From positions 6,439,321 to 6,503,320 of the forward strand of contig JALMQS010000061.1 in the NCBI GenBank assembly GCA_024734495.1: a stretch of 64,000 nucleotides of DNA. Reading direction: 5' to 3'. This DNA comes from Forficula auricularia. Taxonomy: Eukaryota > Arthropoda > Insecta > Dermaptera > Forficulidae. Shown in pieces: positions 58,301 through 63,030 of the stretch. The notes below the pieces were generated by a model. That model did not search any database. It saw nothing but the letters and a program-made list of their open reading frames with translations, and was not told where the DNA came from. Made by a program: the position numbers and the translations under genes. Each line of letters opens with the position of its first letter. The stretch's first letter is position 1.

Positions 58301-61285
58301 AGATGGAGTTCGAAAGAATCAAAAATCATCTTTAAGGAAATGGACCTTTCCCCAATTAGTTATGTTTATTTATATGACTGTTTAAAAAATTATTTCTAAA
58401 ATGTAATATATTCTTTAAACAATGACGAAAATAAAATAAAATTTCCTTCGAGTGATTAGAATTGGTCTCGTTTGCTGTTAAGCCTCCTCCTCCGCCAGTC
58501 CAAGAGGTAGCGTCACTTCCAGAAAGGCTGTTACTCTTTGATAAAATCGGAATCGAATCTTTTTTATTGAAAGGTGCAATCGATGGTAATCCTTCAGTTG
58601 AACTAGATGCAGATTTTAATTCTGCAGCCACTGCTACATGGCCCATTTGTTGGGCATGATCTTCTGCGGTCCAATCTAGAAAAAAGATCATGGAAAAAAT
58701 TATCGCTCCTTTTTATCTTAATTTATCCCAATGATTGTTTACCATTAGAATCCATGACCTGTTTCTGAGCCCCATATTCGAGTAGAGTTCTCACGAGTGT
58801 GGCATCTCCTGCTCTTGCAGCATACATGAGTGGAGAGCGGTTGTCGCGATCTACCACGTTAGCTGAAGCCCCGTGGCGGAGCAACAATTCAGCACAATCT
58901 CGATGTCCTGAGAGGGTGGCCACATGAAGAGCCACTTCGCCATTCTTTAAATATGCCAATTTATTTATTTATTTTGATATAAAAATTTTAAGTCAGAAGC
59001 AGGGCTTAATTTCTAAAAAAAAGAACCGGAACGCTTGGAAAGAACCAATTATAGTTAATTCATATTCTTTAGTACTCCTGGTTTTTGAGCAGTAAAAAAG
59101 AAATTTCGTTCCGGACCGTTTCCGTGGAAATTAAGACCTGACTAGAAGTACAGGGTGGGGTATAAAGATCTACCACATTTTGAAGAGGTATAAAAAAATG
59201 AAAAAATTTAACTAGAAAAAACTGAATATATTTTCGAAAAGAAAAGAATTTTTTTTTTAAATGTGTTTTTAAACATTATATCAGACGAAAAAAAGGGGGG
59301 GGCGGAAGTCAAAAATGAAAATTCTAGCCCCTTCGACCAAATTCAACCGAATTTTGTATACATATTCTGTGGACCCCCAGAAGGCTAGAAATGCAAAAAC
59401 TAACCACCCAAAATGGGGAGGAGGGTAAAAAATGAAAATTCTAGCCCTTTCGAGCAAACTATGTATACAAAAATTGGTTAGTTTGTGCATTTCTAGCCTT
59501 TTAGGGCCCTTAGAATATGTATACAAAATTAGGTTCAGTTTTTTTTTTTTTTTTTTAATGAAAATGATGAGAGGAGTTACACCAAAAAGGTGCATCTCCT
59601 CAAGGCCTGGGTTGCCCCCTCCATTGTAAAAAGAAGAAGAGGAAATTTTATGAGCTGAGCGGGGGTCGAAGGTATTTGGTCGAAAGGGCTAGAATTTTCA
59701 TTTTTGACCCCATTCACCCTTTTTTACTTTTTTTGTCTGATAATGTTTAAAATACATTAAAAAAAATTATTTTATGTTCTTTTCAAAAATATATTCAGTT
59801 TTTCCTAGTTAAATTTTTTCATTTTTTACCCCTCTTCAAAATATGGTAGATCTTTATGCTCCACCCTGTATTCTTTTTGAGGTAAGTTTCAACAAGATTT
59901 AACGACAGCTAATAAAAAGAACTGGTTTCTAAATTAAATACTTTTTTGGAACATAGTTTTTCATTTTTTAAAAACGGAGGTTTATGTAAATTTTTGTTGA
60001 TTAAATGGCAAGTTTTAACAATATGTTAGACTCAAGGAGGTGGCGGTTATATGCTTTCTTCATTGACCGTTATAAGCTCTGATGAAGGAGGGAAGATAGT
60101 CCAATGCGTCGGATTTTAAAAAGTTGAAAATCAGAGCCACCCAGAGAAATTTCGGGCCACTGGGGAAATATGAGTATGTATGTACCATATAAAGTTCCAT
60201 ATGTAGGAAAAATGATAAATGTTTGAATGTATAACTAACTAACTATATATAGTATATAATATAACAGAGGTTCCCAAAATGTGCGCCGGGAAGCTTAATA
60301 ATTAATTGAAGCAAGCAAGACATTTGGCCTAACTAGACAAAAAACAAAGTGAGAAGCTAAAAATTTATTTATTATTCATTTTTTTATCTTTTACTTACGA
60401 TTAGACAGACGTAAACTGAAAAAATTTAACTTTGACACCCTCGAAAAAATCTGAAATATATACAAGGGTCCCCCCCCCCCCTATGGTCTGAATTTTTGAT
60501 TTTCATAGAAAAATAAACTATTATTCCCAAGATTTTTTCATCGGTTCTAGTACAAGAATATTTAGAGAGACCAAATACGGTATTTGTTTTGATATAAAGC
60601 GAAAAAATTTAACTTTGACACCCTCGAAAAAATCTGAAATGAATACAAAAGGGTCCCCTGTGGTCTGAATTTTTGATTTTCATAGAAAAATAAACTATTA
60701 TTCTCAAGATATTTTCATCGATTCTAAAACAAGAGAATTTAGAGAGACCAAATACGGTATTTGTTTTGATATATGTACTTTAGAAATTGTTTCTTTTCAT
60801 TATCATGGGACCATCCAGGACTTACATAATTAATTTACTTAGGACTTGATAAAAAAATGTGTGAATTTCTATTACATATTTTAATTAAGCAAAATTATCA
60901 TCCAAAATATAATATTATATTTTAGAAACTTGTGTCTTGTAAGAGACCACCTGTTATTGTTTATGTCTGTTATTTGTTAATTACTCATTTTAATAATACA
61001 AAATGTGATGTTTATAAAACAACTCTAAAAAAGCTTTCAACCACCAAAGTTTAACAAAAAAAAACAAAAAAAACAAAAAAAAAATATAAAATAAAATTTA
61101 CTCACCACATTGCATGATTCAGTATTAGCAATTCCCTGCTTAAGCAAAAGGGATGCAAGATCAATGTGACCATTGGCACAGGCTATATGCAGGGCGGTAT
61201 TTCCCAGTCTATCAGCCAGCTGCCTGTCGCCTAAATTACGCTCAAGTAGCAGCTGCACACACTCTCGTTGCCCGCATTCGATTGC
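19391..61285 (-). CDS. large ankyrin-repeat and coiled-coil protein, 5' partial, about 26 coding exons
   Basis: About 1,900 residues are visible. Exons 5' to 3': 61106-61285, 58743-58944, ~58441-58675, 57036-57170, 56670-56969, 55732-55947, 55374-55676, 54847-55308, 54081-54773, 53367-53509, 46314-46423, 46072-46157, 42154-42444, 41542-41694, 37011-37207, 36023-36149, 33689-33874, 33514-33609, 31255-31470, 28210-28452, 25713-25850, 25381-25635, 24290-24379, 24025-24222, 21899-22259, 19391-19486. Phases agree at nearly every joint. The first three exons give four ankyrin repeats (GNTALHIACANGHIDLASLL, ALHVATLSGHRDCAELLLRH, PLMYAARAGD, AEDHAQQMGH). Then follow about 700 residues of disordered Ser/Pro/acidic sequence, including a Glu-rich stretch and PPPPP tracts. 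From 42444 down, the exons form a long Gln/Glu/Leu heptad coiled coil, broken by a proline-rich exon at 31255-31470. The order recalls RAI14/UACA-type proteins, but I cannot assign orthology. Uncertain points: no good donor for the ~58441 exon, and the phase between 21899 and the last exon. Confidence 0.82.
19675..20528 (-). pseudogene. candidate 3' exon of the ankyrin/coiled-coil gene, split by a hAT element
   Basis: If the element at 19729-20419 and one copy of its target duplication are removed, the minus strand reads open from a possible acceptor (TCCAAG, just above 20528) to a stop at 19675-19677. The open frame passes through ASRYWFPSLQPPFLNATKL and ends PEYPISFIRMREKPDEN. The entry phase (1) matches the exit phase of the upstream exon at 21899. 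Base composition is less AT-rich than the surroundings. It could be an alternative C-terminal exon destroyed by the insertion, or chance. Confidence 0.35.
19729..20419 (-). mobile_element. hAT element with transposase remnant (691 bp)
   Basis: Ends CACTGCCGGATG and, at right, CAATCCGGCACTG, with perfect eight-base duplications TACTCAGG at 19721-19728 and 20420-20427. On the minus strand at about 20080-20245 the frame reads LPVSNASRERSFSVLKRIKN and RSSMGPERLDKLSIV, the hAT C-terminal dimerisation region. The rest of the transposase is gone. Confidence 0.9.
20729..20817 (-). tRNA. tRNA-like sequence with enlarged D-arm
   Basis: The minus strand has an eight-base acceptor helix (GGCTCTAG with CTAGGGTC, two G-T pairs), a perfect T-arm CCGGA-TTCGAAT-TCCGG that contains a B box, and a possible anticodon stem AAACT/AGTTT with a six-base loop. 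The D region is about 14 bases longer than usual. Probably a tRNA-derived relic or pseudogene; no SINE body follows. Confidence 0.45.
21254..21845 (+). mobile_element. Harbinger-type element with MADF-like fragment (592 bp)
   Basis: Inverted ends GGGTCTATCTACACT and AGTGTAGATAGACCC, flanked by TAA on both sides (21251-21253, 21846-21848): the three-base target of PIF/Harbinger. After ATG at 21469 the frame reads MDDEQLTNQVCEEV, and with a frame change YMDSSFKNEIWIKIGE, then a stop. That pattern fits the MADF/Myb-like accessory protein of Harbinger elements. No DDE transposase. It lies in the last intron of the ankyrin/coiled-coil gene. Confidence 0.8.
22521..23211 (+). mobile_element. hAT element with transposase remnant (691 bp)
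   Basis: Ends CAGGGCCGGATTA and TAATCTGGCCCTG, with perfect eight-base duplications TTTATAAA at 22513-22520 and 23212-23219. On the plus strand 22784-22915 reads NCLRSTMVQKRLNALAI then YDILEKIDFQDILKEF and a stop, the end of a hAT transposase. It is a different subfamily from 19729-20419. Confidence 0.9.
23632..23890. mobile_element. fold-back element, copy 2
   Basis: Same arms as 14422-14706 (GAATGTAATGGAAGGCAGCC at left, reversed at right), and the same right-hand extension to about 23936. It lies in an intron of the ankyrin/coiled-coil gene. Confidence 0.75.
24690..25047. mobile_element. hAT-type MITE (358 bp)
   Basis: Ends CACTGGTTCTTAACC and GGTTAAGAACCACTG. The flanking octamers CTTTAGGC (24682-24689) and CTTCAGGC (25048-25055) differ at one base. 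Non-coding. Confidence 0.78.
25936..26239 (+). mobile_element. fold-back element with an internal tRNA-like Pol III promoter
   Basis: Arms of about 82 bases (25936-26016 and 26157-26239) are near-perfect complements; both contain AATCCATTCCATCGGAT and AGATGACACTCTA in opposite orientation. In the loop at about 26086-26156 there is a tRNA-like sequence on the plus strand: TAGCCAAATGG fits an A box, GGTTCGATTCC is a perfect B box, and the T-stem TCGGG/CCCGA is intact. No element of this build is known to me by name. Confidence 0.75.
26540..26980. mobile_element. hAT-type MITE (441 bp)
   Basis: Inverted ends CAGGGGCGCCCGCAG and CTGCGGACGCCCATG. Flanks TACCCTAC (26532-26539) and TACCAAAC (26981-26988) agree at six of eight bases. 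No transposase seen. Confidence 0.7.
27421..27940. mobile_element. hAT-type element (520 bp) inserted in an older repeat
   Basis: Ends CGGGGGTGTCCAACC and GGTTGGACACCCCTG, with perfect eight-base duplications ACTTAGAA at 27413-27420 and 27941-27948. It contains GCGGCCC/GGCCCGG words near both ends. The sequence on either side joins into a diverged repeat also present at 51085-51330. Confidence 0.85.
28838..29007. mobile_element. CGAGGGGTGAACCGCGA MITE, copy 2
   Basis: Perfect eight-base duplications ATTAACAA at 28830-28837 and 29008-29015. It has the same body as 11980-12126. Confidence 0.85.
29347..29560. repeat. copy of an old interspersed repeat
   Basis: Resembles 27358-27412 plus 27949-28150, and 51085-51330, in word order (TTTTCAAAAC, then CAGAAAATCAGAAAAA, then AAACTTGGCT). 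No ends were defined. Confidence 0.45.
29805..30709 (-). mobile_element. hAT element with ZBED-like transposase remnant (905 bp)
   Basis: Inverted ends TAGTGATGTTACGAAT and ATTCGTAACATCCCTA, with perfect eight-base duplications CTTTATTT at 29797-29804 and 30710-30717. GCGAATGC words repeat inside both ends. The minus strand at about 30235-30626 reads SSSEDERSDLESG and then, past a stop, ENPMDWWKTTFKYDKF, LARKYLSAPPATVPSEQLFS and AAG, the C-terminal domain of Ac/ZBED-type hAT transposases. Two stops interrupt it. A piece of the repeat also seen at 10970 and 32620 lies inside at about 29965-30075. Confidence 0.88.
31148..31187. other. short perfect hairpin in an intron
   Basis: ATCATGGGTTTC and GAAACTCATGAT surround a short loop, giving a strong stem in the intron just downstream of the exon at 31255-31470. 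No known RNA family recognised. Confidence 0.35.
31588..31925. repeat. fragment of a repeat family also at 40288 and 49890
   Basis: The opening GTTCTGATGTGGCCATCCAC-TTGACTTTA is shared with 40290 and 49900, followed by TTAGTTTTTGCATTTTTA-like text. Only the left part is present here. Confidence 0.55.
31926..32290 (-). pseudogene. RTE-like non-LTR retrotransposon, 3' end
   Basis: A 117-codon minus-strand frame (31934-32287) reads LAWVGHVVRANEDR, then GRRPPGRPRQRWMDNI and RDLEELG, the well-known C-terminal tail of RTE/BovB-type LINE polyproteins. It ends in a TTAC microsatellite on the plus strand (31923-31939), the usual simple-repeat tail of such elements. 5'-truncated; inserted into the repeat at 31588. 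Confidence 0.85.
32618..32800. repeat. fold-back repeat of the AAAGTAAAGAAAATTTT family
   Basis: Palindrome around 32690: AATAAAGTAAAGAAAATTTT and its complement, with AGAAACT and AGTTTCT inside. It is related to the outer parts of 10644-10985, 29965-30075, 37228-37320 and 39692-39760. Confidence 0.6.
34079..35563 (+). mobile_element. Tc1-like transposon with a rearranged left half (1,485 bp)
   Basis: The ends CACTCAGCGGCA and TGCCGCTGAGTG are flanked by TA on both sides. The left about 430 bases are an inverted copy of the right about 430, including the 3' end of the transposase gene, so the normal 5' end is missing. The plus strand encodes decayed transposase: helix-turn-helix remnant at about 34520-34740, then VVFWDETRISLIGPDGR and MLWGGISYEAR (34748-34969), a frame change, and LMQDNARPHVVR ... 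SPGLNPIEHIWD to a stop at 35310-35312. The DD34E Asp and Glu positions are still visible. It is in an intron of the ankyrin/coiled-coil gene. Confidence 0.9.
36555..36757. mobile_element. hAT-type MITE (203 bp)
   Basis: Perfect eight-base duplications GACTCGAG at 36547-36554 and 36758-36765. The ends are only partly complementary (GCAGGGCCTGTCAGAG and CTCTGATAGGACCTTAG). CCCAGGGCAACTAGG and GGCAGCTGCCCCC inside resemble decayed hAT subterminal sequence. Confidence 0.7.
37457..39690 (+). mobile_element. 2.2-kb element with roughly 260-base inverted repeats and a putative internal gene
   Basis: The left arm (about 37457-37712) and right arm (about 39430-39690) match in reverse over their length, with shared CCAGTAGAGTTTTATAC, ATGCAATTTCCCGATTTTTT and AGAACTCGAGTTATAACTAA. 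Between the arms a CpG-rich stretch (37795-37960, including GGGGGCGGGGCC) stands out from the AT-rich surroundings. It is followed by small intron-separated frames at 38061-38980. No known transposase motif. It sits in the intron 37208-41541 of the ankyrin/coiled-coil gene, flanked on both sides by pieces of the AAAGTAAAGAAAATTTT repeat. Confidence 0.7.
38061..38980 (+). CDS. putative small spliced gene inside the inverted-repeat element, probably broken
   Basis: ATG at 38061 opens MASNSETEHSEHFVIQQQIT; donor after 38123. A second exon 38219-38259 reads LIEENNQLKK, then a stop in the A-run. One extra A would keep the frame open into 38393 onward (EIKIKEEEKIPWN ... NEDLMNYY, stop). Further lysine-rich blocks lie at about 38687-38750 (KAEYQKRYREREKKK, donor GTACGG) and 38878-38970 (RQYQQEYRQRIKRKKYK, donor GTATGG). 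They may be later exons or decayed copies of a Y-x-x-R-Y-R-x-R motif repeat. Function unknown; the motif style resembles basic regions of proteins encoded by invertebrate DNA transposons. Confidence 0.4.
40288..40900. repeat. interspersed repeat, fullest copy
   Basis: Begins like 31588 and 49890 (GTTCTGGTGTGGCCATCCAC) and ends GCACGATTACAATACTTGAC...GTAAAGTAAAA, as at 50430-50465. The middle part with GATGTTCACTTATTAG and CAGCCGTTTTTGAGATATTT is shared with 50310-50410. G- and C-homopolymer runs at 40376 and 40490. No coding frame. Confidence 0.6.
40901..41541. other. intron sequence, no feature seen
   Basis: AT-rich intron of the ankyrin/coiled-coil gene with no open frame or repeat that I could place. 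Confidence 0.4.
42571..43084. mobile_element. TTAA-flanked MITE, copy 3 (514 bp)
   Basis: TTAA at 42571-42574 and 43081-43084, with the same ends and body as 7698-8233. It abuts a hAT element that begins three bases on. Confidence 0.8.
43087..44017. mobile_element. hAT-type element (931 bp) containing a smaller MITE
   Basis: Ends CAGGCCTGGCC and CGACCAGCCCTG. Flanks CCTTAAAC (43079-43086) and ATTTAAAC (44018-44025) match at six of eight bases. It holds the MITE at 43536-43691. The part around 43450 (ACCCGCAATTCAGAGCGTTC) has a relative at about 56080, so a fragment of the same family lies in that intron too. No transposase recognised. Confidence 0.65.
43536..43691. mobile_element. CGAGGGGTGAACCGCGA MITE, copy 3
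   Basis: Perfect eight-base duplications GTTTTAAC at 43528-43535 and 43692-43699. Same body as 11980-12126 and 28838-29007. Confidence 0.88.
44026..45337. other. long intron part without a recognised feature
   Basis: AT-rich. A 62-codon frame at 44334-44522 has no family resemblance and no coding-like composition. Confidence 0.4.
45338..46045. mobile_element. TTAA-flanked element, diverged relative (708 bp)
   Basis: TTAA at 45338-45341 and 46042-46045. The left end TTAAGGTAGTTGTTTCGCCA is close to the other copies; the right end (reversed) TTAAGGTACTCGATTCACCA is similar but diverged. The body is different from copies 1-3. No transposase. It ends 26 bases from the exon 46072-46157. Confidence 0.5.
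46578..53301 (+). CDS. CFAP97-like domain fused to a divergent cyclophilin domain, complete nested gene
   Basis: Eight exons: 46578-46649, 47774-47935, 48020-48142, 48218-48414, 50567-50708, 50785-50920, 51992-52128, 53209-53301. All are GT-AG with closing phases; the product is about 353 residues. Residues 1-120 are basic and helical. The stretch AKPKVDNKAP ... LYYKPQTLE ... KLSKIIIQNKKLVDQIANI resembles the CFAP97/hemingway (KIAA1430) domain of ciliary proteins; this is my reading, not a search result. The C-terminal about 175 residues are a cyclophilin fold: FELYDDYCPKTVKNFLSLC, FHMIVRDVVIVGGDITKGNG, GILTMANKGPHTNNSIFYIT, KNVAFGRVSKGFDTL and a final RIIIRNCG. The catalytic Arg of FHRI is Met and the drug-pocket Trp and His positions are also changed, so isomerase activity is doubtful. 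The gene lies wholly within the intron 46424-53366 of the ankyrin/coiled-coil gene, on the opposite strand. Start: first ATG of the exon. Confidence 0.85.
46737..46956 (-). mobile_element. tRNA-derived SINE with A-tail
   Basis: The minus strand starts near 46956 with a tRNA-like head: A box TGGCCAAGCTTG (46929-46940) and B box GGGTTTGAACC (46862-46872). A roughly 100-base body and a tail of about 16 A (T-run at 46737-46752) follow. The flank on its 5' side (TAAGGTAATATAATCATGGT) recurs at 61390. Intron 1 of the cyclophilin-domain gene. Confidence 0.78.
48645..49175. repeat. dispersed insect repeat with TAGGGTTCC start and GCACTTGGCCGG end
   Basis: Begins TAGGGTTCCATAGAAAAATA, with CTGTCAGTCTGTCA shortly after, and ends GAGTTCGACTCGCACTTGGC. 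This start and end pair is familiar from non-autonomous repeats in many insect genomes. A run of 13 G is at 48818-48830. Intron 4 of the cyclophilin-domain gene. Confidence 0.55.
49556..49885 (-). pseudogene. non-LTR retrotransposon 3' fragment
   Basis: Diverged copy of the 3' end of 61470-62640; shared words TTGCAC-AAAAGGTACAAC, GAGAGTTCCAGT, TCATAGGGATAAA and TTTCGTCAGAACAAA. Frames are broken. Same subfamily as the 61-kb copy, different from 17663 and 59537. Confidence 0.7.
49890..50465. repeat. interspersed repeat related to 40288, with a MITE inside
   Basis: Left end as at 40288 and 31588; right end GCACGATTACAATACTACCC then GTATGGTAAAGTAAAA. The MITE at 50094-50241 sits in the middle. 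Confidence 0.55.
50094..50241. mobile_element. CGAGGGGTGAACCGCGA MITE, copy 4, left-truncated
   Basis: Starts inside the left end (TAATTAGGTGTATACCGTC) and ends GGTTCATCCCTCG. The body matches copies 1-3. No duplication was found because the left terminus is gone. Confidence 0.75.
51085..51330. repeat. old interspersed repeat, reference copy
   Basis: Uninterrupted copy of the repeat that the hAT element at 27421-27940 split. Shared words include ATGTTTGTATTT, TTTAACTTAGAA and AAATTGCCAAATCAC. Confidence 0.5.
52706..52946. repeat. long palindrome with roughly 90-base arms in an intron
   Basis: Arms at about 52706-52797 and 52854-52946 are nearly perfect complements (GATTTTCGACATATGTTTTT ... 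GTTAAATTTATATAAA and reverse), with a loop of about 56 bases. It is in intron 7 of the cyclophilin-domain gene. It could be a MITE or a fold-back; no duplication was recognised. Confidence 0.7.
53312..53317 (+). terminator. candidate polyadenylation signal of the cyclophilin-domain gene
   Basis: AATAAA eleven bases after the stop codon. It lies 50 bases before the next exon of the antisense host gene, so the 3' UTR must be short or overlap it. Confidence 0.45.
53803..54004. mobile_element. palindromic MITE (202 bp)
   Basis: Arms TGAGGCTATGAGCGCAATAG ... ACCCACAAAATTATAATT and their complement at the right end. A second inner repeat is present (TTGGTTC, GGTTTGGTGCTC). Intron of the ankyrin/coiled-coil gene. 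Confidence 0.65.
55948..56669. other. intron with a hAT-family fragment
   Basis: About 56075-56160 resembles 43445-43510 inside the hAT element there. About 56555-56610 (TTGATAAAGGGACCAATTTT) resembles the repeat at 10270. Otherwise AT-rich without features. Confidence 0.4.
57171..57768. other. intron sequence, no feature seen
   Basis: AT-rich, no exon identified. The acceptor of exon 57036-57170 ends here. A missing small exon between this and the ankyrin exons is possible. Confidence 0.35.
57769..58163. mobile_element. inverted-repeat element, copy 2
   Basis: Outer arms CAGTAAAAATCAGTTTTTAG and CTCCATTGTAGTT...TTTTTACTGC (reverse), and inner arms TTTTTAAACGAAAATATCAA and its reverse near 57995. 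Same build as 6966-7670 but shorter. Confidence 0.7.
59000..59140. mobile_element. hAT-type MITE (141 bp)
   Basis: Ends CAGGGCTTAATTTC and GAAATTAAGACCTG. Flanks GTCAGAAG (58992-58999) and ACTAGAAG (59141-59148) match at six of eight bases. Confidence 0.65.
59149..59870. mobile_element. TA-flanked element with roughly 150-base inverted repeats
   Basis: The left arm TACAGGGTGGGGTATAAAGA and onward is matched in reverse by the right arm ending CTCCACCCTGTA. Both ends are TA, as in Tc1/mariner-type MITEs. A LINE fragment (59537-59677) interrupts the interior. Confidence 0.7.
59537..59677 (-). pseudogene. short non-LTR retrotransposon 3' end
   Basis: Begins with a run of about 16 T on the plus strand (A-tail). 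It matches the first about 130 bases of the copy at 17663, including AATGAAAATGATGAGAG and GGTGCATCTCCT. Confidence 0.75.
60417..60772. repeat. tandem duplication of a roughly 180-base unit
   Basis: Units at about 60417-60597 and 60599-60772 both run from AAATTTAACTTTGACACCCTCG to TACGGTATTTGTTTTGATAT with few differences. The first has a run of 13 C where the second has CCCC. Confidence 0.75.
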
Positions 61286-61469
61286 CTGGTAACGGGGTAA
61301 TAAACAGTCAATAGTTTTTGAATAATATTAATATAAATTAATTATAGGTGAATATTTCTTTATGTCTAAATTCAAATATAATTTGCTTAAGGTAATATGA
61401 TCATGGTAAAAATTGTTAATTAGGGTTTCGGAAAATAAAATGGCTGATTGTAGCTTCAAAAATATATAA

Positions 61470-62640
61470 GTTTTTTTTTTTTTTTTTTTTTTTTATAATG
61501 ATACTGATACAAGAAGAAGTTGCACCAAGAAGGTACAACCTCTGTAGTCCGTGGTGGACCCTTGTAACGTGAAGATAATGGGAGATTTAGGGATTGGGTA
61601 GCAGTCGAAGGTATCTGTGGATGCTGGTCTTGAAAGGTTGAAGGTTATAAGTTGCTGGAAAGACGGTCGGGGGAAGAGAGTTCCAGTCTCTAGGTGTCAT
61701 AGGGATAAATGAATTGGCGAATGCGTTTGTTCGATTAGTATCCAGTTTAAGCGCGTAGGGGTGTTGAGTTTTAGAAAATCGTGTATTTCGCGCAAATGAA
61801 GCCCTTGGTGGGATTATCGATTTAATTTCGTCAGAACAAAAGCCATGGTAATATCTATAAAAAAGGGAAAGGGCGGAGACAGATCTACGATGGGCTAGGG
61901 AGTCGAGAGTGTCAGTTAATGTAGGATCGCCTATCAGTCTGATAGCTCGCCTCTGAATTGCGTCTAAGGTATTAAGAGAATACTTGGAGGCTCCTCTCCA
62001 CAAATGCGAGCAATATTCAAGACAGGGGCGAATTTGAGCCTTGTATAATATAAGGAGTTGAGTGGGGGTGAAAAATCGTTTGGTTCGGAAAAGAAAGCCA
62101 AGCTTACATGCTGCAGCTTTTGCTACTGAGATAATATGGTCATTCCAAGAGAGGTCAGAACCTAAGGTGACACCTAACATTGATATTTTATTACGGAATT
62201 CCAATGAGCTCGAATCAAAGGAAATGTCCGGAAGGTTCCTATCTGCGCGCCTAGAAATTAGGCAGCATTGTGTTTTGCCAGCATTAAAGTTTACCAAGTT
62301 GTGAGATCCCCATTTTTTAAGCATGCTTAAATCTGAATTTATTGAGGAGGCTATGTTTGCGCGATTGTCTAGTAAGGATTGAGCGTTGTGGAGGGTGCTA
62401 TCGTCAGCGTAACAATGTATTGGATTGGAGGGCAGATTTAAAAGGTCATTAATATAGATAATAAAGAGCGTGAGAGAAATGACTGAGCCCTGAGGAACTC
62501 CAGCATTAGTATTAAAGGACGAGGATGATATTCCGTCAACCTCGACTTTAATAGAGCGATTTGAGAGAAAGCTCTCAAGCAACTTGCAGAGGCTCGGGGG
62601 AGGCCAAATGCAGGTAATTTAGGCAAGAAGATTTAAAGTT
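61470..62640 (-). pseudogene. non-LTR retrotransposon, 5'-truncated, reverse transcriptase C-terminal part
   Basis: The A-tail appears as 24 T at 61471-61494. A 331-codon minus-strand frame (61587-62582) encodes the end of a LINE reverse transcriptase: GVPQGSVIS, INDLLNLPSN, the active-site block CYADDSTLH, then EYCSHLWRGASKYSLNTLDA and MTPRDWNSLPPTVFPATYN at the C-terminus. Upstream the frame continues only after a one-base shift near 62600. It is the best preserved of four related fragments (17663, 49556, 59537) and looks like a Jockey/CR1-group element. It lies upstream of the first visible ankyrin exon. Confidence 0.92.
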
Positions 62641-62844
62641 AGTAGGCATTTTAATTTAATAACATTTTGAAAATGTTTGTAAAGTTTAATATCATTCGTC
62701 GTGTCTCTACACCCATTTTACTTCAAGTTAAAATATTGTTAAGTTTATAATATTTCATTCATCTCGTTCGATATATTTTTTTCGTTTTAATAAATCTAAT
62801 CAAGCAAATTTATGAATCTTTTTAGTAAAATTAAAGAGAAGAGA

Positions 62845-63030
62845 AAGAGGTTGTCCTCTGCTTGATGGATCAAGGAGCGGACAACCTCTTTGTTTCTCTT
62901 TATGAATCAACAACTCTGCTACTCTGGAGCAAAATAAAAACGTTTGATGGATCAAGCAGAGGACAACCTCTTTGTTTCTCTTTATGAATCAACAACTCTG
63001 CTACTCTCGGCAAAATAAAAACTTTTCAAT
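62845..63030. repeat. tandem copies of the fold-back tail AGCAGAGGACAACCTC
   Basis: Two units of about 82 bases (62860-62945, 62946-63028), each GGATCAAG then AGGACAACCTCTTTG then CAACAACTCTGCTACTCT. They match the right tail of 14909-15350. The first unit reads CAAGGAGCGGACAACC, a small rearrangement. Confidence 0.7.

Noticed and set aside
62062..62304. 80-codon plus-strand frame
   Set aside because: Antisense of the LINE reverse transcriptase frame.
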